Part shown: positions 45,114 through 57,531 of the stretch, in pieces
Layout: each line of letters opens with the position of its first letter
Numbering within the stretch: position 1 is the first letter of the stretch
NCBI GenBank assembly: GCA_002104945.1
Contig: MCFH01000015.1
Coordinates: forward strand, 228,501 to 292,500
Reading direction: 5' to 3'
DNA: 64,000 nt
Source: Piromyces finnis
Lineage: Eukaryota; Neocallimastigomycota; Neocallimastigomycetes; Neocallimastigales; Neocallimastigaceae
Notes under the pieces: generated by a model
Database searches by the model: none
What the model was told of the DNA's origin: nothing
The model's input: only the letters and a program-made list of their open reading frames with translations
Translations under genes and position numbers: made by a program

Positions 45114-45925
45114 AAAACAATGGAGATAACAAATATTAAACTTTTTTTTTTTTTTTTTTCATTTTTTATTTTATTTTGGATTGCCTTTTTTTAATAATTT
45201 TAAAAATTTTAAAATTATATTAATTTTTTTTTTCTTTAAAATAGCCTGATTTTCAAACATAATGAAAATAACATTTTAGGCGAAAGATTATATATAAAAA
45301 GATTATACATTTTCCATCTTATTTTATTAATATATATTTTAATAAATAACTATTATGAAAAGGAAAATTTAAAGAGTTCACCTTTATATTAATAATAATG
45401 AAAAAAGGGATGTTAAAAAAAAAAAAATACATATATTATCTTTTGACAACAACAATATGACATACGAAGTTTAAAAATTTTAAAATCTTAACAAGTTAAT
45501 TTTATAAAAACACTCCACCACCACCATCACTTCTAAATGACATATTATCTTTGAAAAATTTACTGTTTTTTTTTTTTTTTTTTATTACAGTTACCCATTA
45601 TTAATTATGGTATGGTGTGGTAATAATGTATATTTTATATATTTTAAATTTATACCTTTACAACTTATTATTATTGACAACATACAGTACACAAAATGAA
45701 TGTTTTTTTTTGAGTGTTTTTTAATAATCAAAAAAAAAAAAAAAAAATTAAACTATATATTGATTTATATTTATATTATATTTAAGATGTTGTATTTATT
45801 TTATTAATAATTATAAAAAGATATATATAAATATATATATACCTATATTATTTTTTTTTCTTTATTTTTACCTTTAAAAAACAGAGATAAATAAATTAAA
45901 AATATGTTTATATTTAATATATTTT

Positions 45926-45969
<44 letters not shown>

Positions 45970-46437
45970 AGGATAAAAAAAGGAATATGATATTAAATAC
46001 GTATTAATGATTCTATTAAATCTATATATCTATTCTATAGGTAAATCATATTTCTTTTTTATCAAATATATTATATATATTGTTTGAATACTTTTACATA
46101 TTTATAATAACTACCTTTTATATATATATTAAAAGTATTTTTCGTTTTTTTTTCTCGAAATATTTTGTTAACATATTTAATTTATATTGAATATAATTAT
46201 TTTTTTTTTTGTTTTATTGTTGGGTGTAAACTATTTCAATAAGTTTCATATGATTTTAATTTTTTTTTTTTTGTTTGTTTGTTAAACTCAATTTTTTTAA
46301 GTATTAACTACTTCATTAGAGTTTTTACTTGTATTATTTATTCAATTTATTCATTGTTATTTTTTTTTTTTTTTTTTTGTTTTCTAATATTAATATATTA
46401 ATAATACTGTTGTTTTTAGTTTTTTTTTTTTATTTAT
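44808..46437. other. Intergenic region rich in T homopolymers
   Basis: Long T runs (44881-44900, 45078-45109, 45929-45962) and T/A junctions. No coding stretch was recognised. Confidence 0.6.
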
Positions 46438-47650
<1,213 letters not shown>

Positions 47651-49072
47651 TTTAAAGTATTGTTATTATATTATTAATTATTTTTTAATTTTTATTTTTA
47701 TTTTTTTCTTTTTATTTTTATCTACAATTATTTAGTTTTTATTATATTATTAAAAAGAAAAAGCATTATTTTCTTTTATCGCTCTTTTTTTCTTAACTCT
47801 TTTCCTTTTCCTTTTCCTTTTTTTTTTTTTTTTAAAAAGAAAAAAGTTTCTTTAAAAAAATTTTTTTATTAATATTCTTTATTTTAAAATAAAACGCCAC
47901 AAATCTTAACTTTTATAAATTAAAGTTTAATATAATAATTAATTTTATGTTGAAAAAGCCATAAAAAGAAATTAATCAAAAAAATTAATCATCATTTGAT
48001 TTTCCAAATTTTTTTTTTTTTTCAACATTCTAAATAGTTAAATAACAACAAAACTTTAAAATATCAATTATAAAGTCTGAATACATTATTCTTTACTTTT
48101 ATTATTTCTTTTTTTTTTATTTTTTTATTTTACTTTATTTTTTTTTATTTTACCCAAAAAGTCTTTAAGTCAATAATTATAAATATGGATTTTTATTTTT
48201 TTTTTTTAAATTAATTAATTAATTTTATGTTACACGAATCTAAGGATATAAAAATCCTAATAATTAATAAAAAGAAATAAGATTTAAAATTAAAGTTTAT
48301 CCTATAAAATTCTAGGTAGTACAAACTTAATCTGGTGAGTTTTTAGTAAAGAAGAAAAATAAAAAAAAATGACCAGAATCTTGGTTATAAAAAAAAAAGT
48401 GTGCCTAAATTACAATACAATTATATTCTTTTATTGTTATATATATGTTAAAAAATATAAATAAATATCTTAAAATGTAAGATAACAAAATATAATGATG
48501 GTAGTATACTCTGGTGATATACATATTATAGGACAAAGAGGAGATATAGATGTAACTTTAATTGGAAAAAAAAGGAGAAGAACTAAGCATTAAAAACTTG
48601 GAAGATATTAAAAAACATTAAGGATGATAAGTGGTGTAGTACTAGAATTCATTTTCTCTTTTTCAAGGATTCTGATTCTGATTCTGAATTAATGTATTTA
48701 TCGTAATAAAACAATAAAATGTAGTTTCAAAAATCGTTTTATTTTTGATAATGTCAAAATTATTTGTTTACTCTTTAAATCGCAATATTTCAAGAACCAT
48801 TTTTTTTTTTAATTCCAAGAGAACAAAATATATGTAAAGTAGTAAAAAAAAAAAAATATTAATCTTGTTGTAGTGTATAATAAAAAATGAAAATTTAACT
48901 TATCAATGTCATAATTTTACAATGCCAATAGAGAAAAAAAAAAAAAAAAAGATTTTAATGGTTTATAATTTAATATTTTTTTTTTTTTTTTATTTTTTAA
49001 ATTCTTTATTATCTCAAGATGATTAGAATATTTCACAATAAGATTTATATTCTATCTTCATTGAGAGATGGT

Positions 49073-49115
<43 letters not shown>

Positions 49116-49139
49116 GTTAAAACTTAATTTAATTCTTTC

Positions 49140-49170
<31 letters not shown>

Positions 49171-49775
49171 GTATTATTTCAATAATACTTTTATTTGCTT
49201 TATTCAAACTTTTGATTTTAAGTTTATAAACTAAAAAATTATGATAGTAAAAGTTTTTTTTTTAATTATTCTAAAAAACATATGATATATATAACTTTTT
49301 ACATGCTTGAATTCAGCCTATATCTATAATTTATTGTTATTGAAATAATACGTGTTTTTTTTTTTTTTTTTTTTTTTTTTTCTTTATATATAAGAAAGAT
49401 TAAAACTGGCAAAAAAAAAAAAAAAAAAAAACCATTTAAAAAATTCCTTATAGGCATGCATATATATATTAAAATTAAAATATATATATTTCAATTTATT
49501 CTTTTTTTTCAATTTTTTGTTGTTATTATTATTATATATATATATATATATTTTTTTTTGGTATTTTTTTATTAAATAAGGATAATAAGGAAATTCAATG
49601 CATATATACAATTTTTTATTATTAAAATAGTAAAATATTGAAATCTTGATGTTAATGCTTATTTAAATAAAAGAAAAAGTGTATTTTTTTCTTCATTTTA
49701 TTTATCTATATCATTTTATTCATTTATTTATTGGTGCAGTAAACTTTTTTTTTTTTAATATAATTTTACTATTGA
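47651..49775. other. Intergenic region with possible gene relic
   Basis: Mostly homopolymers (T26/A15-type junctions near 49076-49117 and a 31-T run near 49143). One stretch, listed separately, has the look of decayed coding sequence. No intact gene was seen. Confidence 0.55.
48495..48706 (+). pseudogene. Possible decayed coding fragment, unidentified
   Basis: ATG 48495 opens MMVVYSGDIHIIGQRGDIDV..., which stops after 32 codons. The neighbouring frame continues as GEELSIKNLEDIKK, and a third piece reads DDKWCSTRIHFLFFKDSDSDSELMYLS. Richer, less repetitive residue use than surrounding chance frames suggests former coding sequence with at least one frameshift. The family is not recognised. Confidence 0.3.
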
Positions 49776-50429
49776 TTATTTTCTATGTTCTTCATTATGT
49801 TCTTCTACTGGAATAGCAGAAAATATTTTTGGTTCAACTGGCTTTGCCGTTATAACGGTGTTTGTTGAGTTAGTTGGATTAACTAAATTAACTTGGTTAA
49901 CCGGATTAATTGGATCAATTAAATTGGTTGAATTAACCGGAGTAGCTTGATTCATTGAAATAGTTGGCTTAGCTAGATTAGTTGAATCAAATAAAGCTTT
50001 TGGTGTAATTGAAATGGATGGACTAGTTGAATTACCTGGCATAGTTGGTGCAACTGAAATGGATGAACTTGCTGGTGTAGTAGTTGAAGTAATTGGAGTG
50101 GTTGATGCAATTGAAATGGATGAACTAGCTGGTGTAGTAGTTGAAGTAATTGGAGTGGTTGATGCAATTGAAATGGATGAACTAGCTGGTGTAGTAGTTG
50201 AAGTAATTGGAGTGGTTGATGCAATTGAAATGGATGAACTAGCTGGTGTAGTAGTTGAAGTAATTGGAGTGGTTGATGCAATAGAGTTAGCTGGAATAGC
50301 TTGAGTAGCTGGATTGATTGAATTCATTGCATTAGTTGTAATTACTGGGCTATATGAATAAGCTAAATTTGTTGGGCTTATGACATAATAGAAAGGTACT
50401 CCTGTATTTCCTGGGTATACTGGATACAT
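49776..50429 (-). CDS. Ser/Thr/Pro-repeat protein (separate gene or displaced tail of protein C)
   Basis: 217 aa from ATG 50429 if independent. It begins MYPVYPGNTGVPFYY, then residues of Ser, Thr, Pro, Ile and Ala in a 19-residue repeat (ASTTPITSTTTPASSSISI) present about four times almost unchanged, then Asn/Pro/Val-rich sequence, ending VEEHNEEHRK. No signal peptide or membrane helix. The same frame stays open upstream to about 50640 (Asn-rich, then ETPLNTVNQTTTAAT), where it meets the end of membrane protein C one base out of frame across an A11 run. It may therefore be the cytoplasmic tail of that protein in another allele or a real frame error. Confidence 0.5.
   Translation of the reverse strand: MYPVYPGNTGVPFYYVISPTNLAYSYSPVITTNAMNSINPATQAIPANSIASTTPITSTTTPASSSISIASTTPITSTTTPASSSISIASTTPITSTTTPASSSISIASTTPITSTTTPASSSISVAPTMPGNSTSPSISITPKALFDSTNLAKPTISMNQATPVNSTNLIDPINPVNQVNLVNPTNSTNTVITAKPVEPKIFSAIPVEEHNEEHRK
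50046..50283 (-). repeat. 57-bp coding minisatellite
   Basis: About four almost identical 57-bp units encoding the 19-residue Ser/Thr/Pro repeat. Near identity at synonymous sites points to recent expansion or gene conversion. Long open frames in the other phases are shadows. Confidence 0.9.
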
Positions 50430-50634
50430 AGGCTGACTTCCTGGATTTAATATATATAGTGGTTGTGCAGAATTACCAAGATTTGAAGGATCAATTGTTG
50501 CTGCTGTTGTTGTTTGATTAACCGTATTTAGCGGTGTCTCTGGATTTATTACTATATTTGGATTATTATTATTACTATCATCATTATTATCATTATTATT
50601 ATCATTGTTGTTGTTGTTGTTCCTGTTGTTATTT

Positions 50635-51555
50635 CTAATTTTTTTTTTTATTCTTTTTATTATTATTATCTGATATTTCTGTATACACTGTATCCTTAAA
50701 CTTTTTTATATAAGAACGAATTATGAAATAACATAAAGCCTAATTATTTATTTCAATAATTATAATAACAAAACAAAACAAAAAAAAAAAAAAAAACAAA
50801 AAAAAAACAGGTATAAATAATAAAATCTTTAGACATATTTAATATTAAATAGTAATACTTACATATAATAATAAACGAACACTACAAACAATAAAATAAT
50901 ATTTAATCAGGGATTCGTTTTCTTTAAGGTCTGTTACATATTTTAATGTGAGTTCATCCAAGTTATCAGTTGGGGTAATAGTAGTAATAAAATTAGCAAA
51001 AAAACAAGAAAATATACAAAATACTTCAATACATAGAGCAAATATTCCCACAACTTTAAATTGTTTCATACATGAATATTTTTTCTTTTTTTTATTTTAT
51101 TTTTTTTTTCCAATAATAATAGTAATGGAGGATAAATAGTAGTAATGTTTATATGTTTATATATAATATATGTTATTGTAAATATATATTTTTAAATATA
51201 TTTAATTCATAATATATATAATGAAAAGAGGTTTATATACGTACATTTTTCAATCCATGTATTAATACTGATACTGAAATTATATAACAAACATTATAAA
51301 ATACTGAACCAAATGATATTGATTTAATTATAATTTCAGCTATTATTCCCGATATAACTGTAACCTTTTTAATATATTAAAAGGTATATATATATAAATG
51401 AAATTAAAATTATTAATTAATATTAAAACTTCTTTTTTTTTTTTTTCAAAGTATTATTTTATATTTATTAGCTAATTATAATTCAACCATACCAAAAATA
51501 TATATGAAAAATATATGGATCTTTTGCATTGAGCGATCAGACTGGATTCTTTCAT
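50635..51555 (-). CDS. Small four-helix membrane protein C
   Basis: Third family member. Exons 51493-51555 (ATG 51555), 51245-51364, 50863-51084 and 50635-50739, all phase 0, 510 nt, 169 aa. Exon 3 (222 nt) equals that of protein B, and exon 4 including the TAG is 105 nt in all three genes, which supports this stop. The first exon is half the length of its paralogues and lacks the KFSLP/poly-Cys segment. Helices: IYFSYIFLVTVISGIIA, FYNVCYIISVSVLI, VVGIFALCIEVFCIFSCFF and YFIVCSVRLLLYALCYFII. The loop between helices 3 and 4 is acidic. The protein ends in a Lys/Asn-rich tail at an A11 run. Function is unknown. Confidence 0.7.
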
Positions 51556-52829
51556 ATTTTTATATTTTTATATATTAATTGAGAGTTAAATTTGATTGCT
51601 TTTTTTTTTTTTTTTTTTTTAAAAAAAATATATTGCTTTTGTTTATTATTATTATTTTTTATTTATTCATTTATTGTTTTGTTTTAATTATTTTTGTTTT
51701 ATCTTTTCTATTTCTTTTCTATTTTGATTCCTTTTTAATATTCCTTTTTCTTTCTTTAAAAACTTTTTGAAAATAAAAAAAATAATATTGAAATGTGGTA
51801 CAAAAAGATTTTTATTATTATTAATATATATAAATATATTTTTTTTTTGGTGATTGGATTTTTTCTAATTAATAAAGTTTCACAACTTTTATAATGAAAT
51901 TGATTCTTGAAAAAAAAGAAAAGTTTTTTTTTTTTTTTTTTTTACCTAATTTTAAGGTTTATTTATTTTTGTGTGTGCTTATCTATAATAAAATAGTTAT
52001 TCTTACTCTATATATTCTTTTCAATAATAAAACTATTTAACAAACCAAACAATTAATTTTTATAAATAATAAATGTTGTTAAGAGACGATATTTATTATC
52101 TTTCCTAATATTACTTTTTATTCATTATTAAATATAACTTTATTTTTTTTTTTTTTAAAGGTTTCATTACTATTATTAAATAAAAAGAATAAAATAAAAT
52201 AAAAATATAAAAATATATATTTTATTACTTTATTCTTATTGACTTTAAGTAAAGAATTGCTTTATTAAAATTGAAAATGAACCATGAAATTATCCTTTGA
52301 ATCAAAACTATGTTAATACTTTTATTATGTTTTACTATTTTATTAATAATCATTAAAGGGATAAATTAGCTTACAAAATTAATATATAAAATAAATAAGT
52401 ATATATTATTTCATATTATCTTTATGTTTGTTAGCAAAGTGCTTTTTATTGTGTAGTAAATTACAAATAAATTAAAGGGTATATATATATAATTGGTTTG
52501 GATTTTTTAAGAAAACATAATAATGAAATAATAGCTACTTTAATCTTGAATTTTTTTTTTTTTTTTCACCACTTTTAACTCTAAATTGTTGCATTCAATT
52601 TATAAAATAAAATAAAAAAAAAACAATTTATGAAATACCATTATGTATACATGGAGTATAAATGATAATATTAAGTTTTACTATTTTTATTAAATATTAT
52701 AAAAAAAAAAAAAAAAGCATTTTTATCTTTTTATCTTTTTATACAAAGGTATATAATTCTTTTATTGAATAGATACTACTAATAAAAAAAAAGTGCAGAA
52801 ATAATAAAAAAAAAATTTGTTCTTTTTTA
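51556..52829. other. Intergenic region, nothing coding seen
   Basis: Upstream region of membrane protein C and downstream of the prodomain gene. No remains of a protease catalytic domain were found beyond the stop at 52830. The frame at 51579 is F/L-rich chance sequence. Confidence 0.6.
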
Positions 52830-53327
52830 TTAATATAATTTTTCAGATTTAGATTCTTCACAATAAATAATATTTGGCAATTGTTCCACTTGTTTAACAA
52901 TAGTATCTGAAAGATAGGCCTTTATAGTATAATAGTTCAACACTGGACAAACATATTTAACTAATTTTGAATTAATTGAAATATAATTAATTCTTGAATT
53001 AGGATTTGGTTTAAAATTTGATTTCGGTCTATTGTTATTAATAAATAAAAATTTAGAGTCTTTAGGAAGAGGTAAAGTTTCATAGAGTTCCTTTATGATA
53101 GCATCCTTTTCCCCATAGCTAACGACATTCTTACTAATAATGTCATATATCGTATTCATTCTATCATTCACTAATTCAACAATGGATTGTTGTACATCAT
53201 AAGTTTCTTGATCAAAATCTTTGTCTTGTTCACTTCTTTTTATACCAATGATATAAAAACTATTTCGTGCATGGACCATGTTAATTATAAAACAAAGAAT
53301 ACTTGTTATTAATAATAAAAACTGCAT
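52830..53327 (-). CDS. Secreted stand-alone subtilase prodomain-like protein
   Basis: 165 aa, single exon, ATG 53327. The signal peptide (MQFLLLITSILCFIINMVHA) is followed by sequence parallel to the prodomain of the neighbouring subtilase: RNSFYIIGIKR against KNSYYIISIRR, VNDRMNTIYDIIS against VNERMNDIYDAIS, and CPVLNYYTIKAYLSDTIVKQVEQLPNIIYCE against CPVLNYYTVKAYLSKKV...LMPNVISCE. It stops where the catalytic part would begin. Subtilase prodomains (I9 type) act as intramolecular chaperones and inhibitors, and stand-alone versions exist in fungi (the yeast Pbi2 type), so a secreted inhibitor or foldase is a reasonable inference. A truncated duplicate with no function is the alternative. Confidence 0.85.
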   Translation of the reverse strand: MQFLLLITSILCFIINMVHARNSFYIIGIKRSEQDKDFDQETYDVQQSIVELVNDRMNTIYDIISKNVVSYGEKDAIIKELYETLPLPKDSKFLFINNNRPKSNFKPNPNSRINYISINSKLVKYVCPVLNYYTIKAYLSDTIVKQVEQLPNIIYCEESKSEKLY

Positions 53328-53635
53328 ATATATATGTATAAATTATTTTTGTTTTTAATTTTAAATATTGAAATGTTGATATATATAATAATTATAAATA
53401 ATAGATAAATATATTTATTATATAAATTACTTTTTTTATTTATTTATTTTTTCTTAATTTTTTGGTGAAAAATGTCTTTTTTACACATTATTAATGTTGT
53501 TAATTGTAATTTTTTTTAATTAAAGAAGATTTAAAGTTGATAAATTTAAACTTTAATAATTTTATTATTTTATTAAAAATATAATTAATTTAGAAGAAAA
53601 AGTTAAAAGATATTTCCTTTATAAAAGTAGTAATT

Positions 53636-53669
<34 letters not shown>

Positions 53670-53957
53670 TAAAAACATAAAATCATATATATTATAAATA
53701 TGGGTTGAAAAGGATACTACCGTAATATAAAAAGTTTATATGATAGAAATAAAAAGTTTTGAATTAAAATTAATTGTAATAAAAATAAAATATAATAATA
53801 TTTATATGAAGGTATCAATAAAATAATAGATTATTTAAAAATAATATTCAATAATAATAAAAAAAATAATAGATTTTTAAATGATATATATTGGCATTAA
53901 ATTAAATTAAATTAGTCTTTTTTTTTTTTTTTTTTGGTTTAAAGTTTATAAACTATT
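53328..53957. other. Spacer between prodomain and protease genes
   Basis: 630 bp of AT-rich DNA with a 29-T run at about 53639-53667. Both flanking genes run leftward; the spacer should hold the promoter of the prodomain gene. No motif was identified. Confidence 0.6.
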
Positions 53958-55877
53958 TTATAAGTTATTGATGAAAGCATGATTGATATTAATAGATTTT
54001 ATTATGGTATCCAAGGATATACCATAAGCATCGACAGGGTCAATCATCATGACGTCACAAGAACCAAAATTACTTTGACATCCATTATTTATTTGGCATA
54101 ATCCATTTTTATCGTTCATTGGATTAACACAAACATTATCTTTGGAACAACAACCATTGGAACATTGAGTATTACCGGCGAGCGTACCACAACCTGAATA
54201 TTTATTATCTGAAGAATAAACAATATGTTTACCATTATTAACAAATCGATTAGGAGTAGTTTTTGAACCCATTTTCTTAACAATATTTTTAATAGACATA
54301 TTGATTAAGGTTTCTCTCATGGTTTTATAGGTGTATTTAGTATTTGGATGTTCACTCATGATTAAAGCAGCTAAACCAGCAACAATAGGAGAAGCAAAGG
54401 ATGTTCCTTCCACATAATCGAATTCTGAACAGGTTGTCGAAGAAGTACGGGAACAACCAGTGAAATCAGCTGTGGTAACAAAACCTGGAGCATGAAAATC
54501 AATACATTCTCCGTAATTTGAATAATAGGCTTCAGTGTAAATTCCACTTAATGAGCTTTCATCATTAAAGGTAGAAGCTACCCCAATAACATTATCATAG
54601 CCAACAAATTTATTTCTATAGGTTTTATCACAGGCATCTTGACCATCATTACCAGCAGAAGCAAAAATAAGGAAACCGGCATTTACAACTTCATTAATTT
54701 TATTTTGAATGTTTTTCTGGAAAGTGTCAATACCATTACGAGAGACATTAATGATACTTTTGTAGGGTTTTCCGTGGGTTTTAATGTAATCAAGAGCAAC
54801 AAGGAAATCATAGTCATAAAAATCAGTAGCAATCATATGAATATTTGCTCTTTTAGCAACACCATATTTATAACCAGCAGCAACAGAAGCAGAGGATGTA
54901 CCATGGAATTGATCACTTGATGTAATATCACAATTCCTTTTTTTCTCTTCGGTCATGATACCTAATTCTCCGTATTCAACAGTCATATCACAAGATACTG
55001 TACGTTCAAAAGTTTTTCCTTTGTAGGTTTTAAAATCAATATGATTTACAGAAATACCTTCATCGATAAAATACATATCAATAAATTGACCACCAGAGGT
55101 TGGATAGTAGTAGTTGTCATCATAACTTTTTACAAGGGTACTATTATAATTATATTGAGATAATACAGATAAATGTCTTGAAGCATTAGCCTGTACACCA
55201 ACAGAGGACCAACCAGTTTCTTTCTTTATATCATTAATATTATAATAGGTAGAAGAAGTGGTGTCTCTTTTGAACTTATTTGTCGTTGCTTTTGTTGCTT
55301 TTGCCGTATGAATATTATATTTTTTGTATTTTGGTTTTTCAAGTTTACCAGCTATTTCACAGCTAATAACATTTGGCATAAGTCTAACCTTTTCAGCAAC
55401 TTTTTTTGAAAGATAGGCTTTTACAGTATAATAATTTAATACAGGACAGAGATGACTTACCAGTTGAGATTCAAATGGAATATATTCAACATTTGAATTA
55501 CTTAAACCTTGACTTGTAGTTTTACTTTTTCTATTTTTGTTTTGAAATAAAAATTTTGTTTTTACATTACTATTTTTGCCACGTTTTCTCAAGGAAGAAG
55601 TTTCAATTTCATTTAATTTTTCGTCTATTTTTCCATCTTCTAATTTAAAAGTGTCTTTATTATCACTAATAGCATCATAGATATCATTCATTCTTTCATT
55701 AACCATAGTGTCAATGGAAATTTGGGTAGATGTTGTAGCATCATCATAATTAACATCAGTACTTTCACGTCTAATAGAAATAATATAATAACTATTTTTT
55801 GCAAATGATTTGTTTATAAAACATGATATTATAAATGTTATTAATAAAAGTTTATATAATGTCATTTTCTTTTTCAT
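53958..55877 (-). CDS. Secreted subtilisin-like serine protease with CBM18-like chitin-binding domain
   Basis: 639 aa, single exon, ATG 55877. Signal peptide about residues 1-26; prodomain about 27-204 ending in a dibasic FKR-D site; S8 catalytic domain about 205-550. The triad is complete: Asp272 (IDEGI), His325 (FHGTSSA) and Ser493 (GTSFASP), with Asn410 (AGND) for the oxyanion hole. Several cysteines suggest disulfides. Residues about 563-608, CGTLAGNTQCSNGCCSKDNVC...CQSNFGSC in pattern, match the cysteine spacing of CBM18. The enzyme is therefore probably secreted and held on chitin, perhaps the fungal wall. DEG replaces the usual D-S/T-G around the Asp. The prodomain paralogue lies just downstream. 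Confidence 0.96.
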   Translation of the reverse strand: MKKKMTLYKLLLITFIISCFINKSFAKNSYYIISIRRESTDVNYDDATTSTQISIDTMVNERMNDIYDAISDNKDTFKLEDGKIDEKLNEIETSSLRKRGKNSNVKTKFLFQNKNRKSKTTSQGLSNSNVEYIPFESQLVSHLCPVLNYYTVKAYLSKKVAEKVRLMPNVISCEIAGKLEKPKYKKYNIHTAKATKATTNKFKRDTTSSTYYNINDIKKETGWSSVGVQANASRHLSVLSQYNYNSTLVKSYDDNYYYPTSGGQFIDMYFIDEGISVNHIDFKTYKGKTFERTVSCDMTVEYGELGIMTEEKKRNCDITSSDQFHGTSSASVAAGYKYGVAKRANIHMIATDFYDYDFLVALDYIKTHGKPYKSIINVSRNGIDTFQKNIQNKINEVVNAGFLIFASAGNDGQDACDKTYRNKFVGYDNVIGVASTFNDESSLSGIYTEAYYSNYGECIDFHAPGFVTTADFTGCSRTSSTTCSEFDYVEGTSFASPIVAGLAALIMSEHPNTKYTYKTMRETLINMSIKNIVKKMGSKTTPNRFVNNGKHIVYSSDNKYSGCGTLAGNTQCSNGCCSKDNVCVNPMNDKNGLCQINNGCQSNFGSCDVMMIDPVDAYGISLDTIIKSININHAFINNL

Positions 55878-56520
55878 TTTTTTCTTTCTTTCTTCTTATT
55901 ACTTTATAATAAATTAATAGTTTCTAAGAAAGTAAATTCATTCTATTTTTTAAATAAATAAATAAAAAAAAAAAAAATAAAAAATAAAATAAAAATCAAT
56001 TTTATATTAAATGGGTATAATACATTTTAACAAAAAAAATTAAATGGATTTATATTGATTCATATATTATTACATATAATGAATTGCTTAGATAAAAAAA
56101 AAAAAAAAAAAAGATAATTAAAAAGATCAATTTAATTATTATTATATTAAATATAATAATTTAATAAGAATATAATGTATTTATATATATAAAAACTCTA
56201 TTAATGCTATTTCAATGATAAAAAAAGTATCTTTGAAAAAAAGGAAAAAGTTCTTATTATTATAATATAAATAATACTATTTTAATCTCTTTTATATATA
56301 TAAATAGTTTTTTTTTTTAAAAAAAAAAAGAAATATTCAATACACTTTTTATCATTATTATCATACTATGCTTTAAAGGAAGTGGTAAAAGACTTTACCC
56401 TATTAAATTTACCTTGGTATTGATAGATTAAAAAATTTTCTTTGCACCAACCAAAATTATTAAAAAATTTTTTTTTTGTTACACAATTTGCATATTATTA
56501 TTAATATTGAATAACGTCGT

Positions 56521-56670
56521 AAACCACAACCACAACCACAACCACAACCACAACCACAACCACAGCAACAGCAACAGCAACAACAACTACTGGAACAACA
56601 ACAACAACAATAACTACTACTACTACTACTACTGGAACAACAACAACTAGAACAATAACAACACCAAAAA
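56521..56670. repeat. CAACCA, CAGCAA, CAA and CTA microsatellite cluster
   Basis: About seven CAACCA hexamers, then CAGCAA, CAA and CTA runs, with CTACTGGAACAACAAC repeated. Composition is much richer in C than the surroundings. It lies where exon 2 of a lost HbrB copy would be expected. Confidence 0.85.
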
Positions 56671-56740
56671 AAAAACTTTATGTTTTAACAGGCATTTATA
56701 ACTCAAAGTATAATGAAACTAGTATACAATAAGTTTTTTT

Positions 56741-56975
56741 TTCTTTTGTCGATTAATAATAAAATAATACATTTTTTATGGTAAAAAAAAAAAAAACTAA
56801 TATTTTAAATGGATTTTGATAGTATAATAATATATGTATATTAGGTATATAATGTATATAATATGTATAAACTATTTTAGTATTATTTCAAAATAGTTGA
56901 AATATTCTTAATTTTATAGTTTTATATATATATATATATTATTATCTTTCTCTATATAATAATTCTTTTTATTAT
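56741..56975 (-). pseudogene. Remnant of an extra HbrB-like gene copy (intron and acceptor region)
   Basis: 235 bp nearly identical to 58301-58549, including the shared blocks AAACTATTTTAGTATTATTT and AGTTGAAATATTCTTAATTT. In the intact gene this is the end of intron 1 plus the first bases of exon 2. Here the acceptor reads CG instead of AG (rc AATCGACAAAAG against AATAGACAAAAG) and the coding exon is gone. Confidence 0.65.
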
Positions 56976-57531
56976 CAACCCTAGTTTTCTAAATTATCTT
57001 TGACTATTTTTTTTATTAAAATCGTTAAAAAAGTTCATATATTTAAAGATAAAAAAAATTCATATAATGCATATATATCATGCAAAATCGACAAATAGAA
57101 ATTTTAATTATTTTATTAATATTTGGATTGAAATCTTTAAAAATAAATATATATAAAATATATAATATTATATAATATTATATAATATATAGGTTAAGAT
57201 AGATACAAATATTATTTTCTAATATTTTTACTTTAAAATCATATATAAATCTGTAATAGATAATGAAAGAAAGAAAGAAAGAAAAAAAAACTTGGGTTTA
57301 TAATAAAAATTTACATTTATTACTATTATTTAAAATATTGATATTGACTGTAATGAACGTCTATTTATATATAATAAATATATTAAAAAAAAAATAAAAG
57401 ATTGTTACTATTATTTCTAATTATTATTGTTATTACTGTTATTATTTGTCATTACTTTTGTGTATGGGTGTATATTTTGAGGTAAAATGAAAATTTCAAC
57501 TTACTTTTTTTTTTTTTTATTATTTTTATCC

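Larger units (their letters stand above)
55878..57531. other. Intergenic region with repeats and duplicated intron remnant
   Basis: Holds a CAACCA/CAGCAA/CTA microsatellite (56521-56670) and, at 56741-56975, a copy of the 3' part of the intron of the HbrB-like gene to its right. No intact gene. Confidence 0.7.

Noticed and set aside
49973-50304. Repeat-containing frames in other phases (LQLLHQ and VVVEVIGVVDA types)
   Set aside because: Shadows of the 57-bp repeat. The Ser/Thr/Pro frame is chosen because it stays open upstream and downstream of the repeat and has ordinary flanking sequence.
54639-54920. Plus-strand 93-codon frame inside the protease gene
   Set aside because: Antisense to the conserved catalytic domain, with no features of its own.
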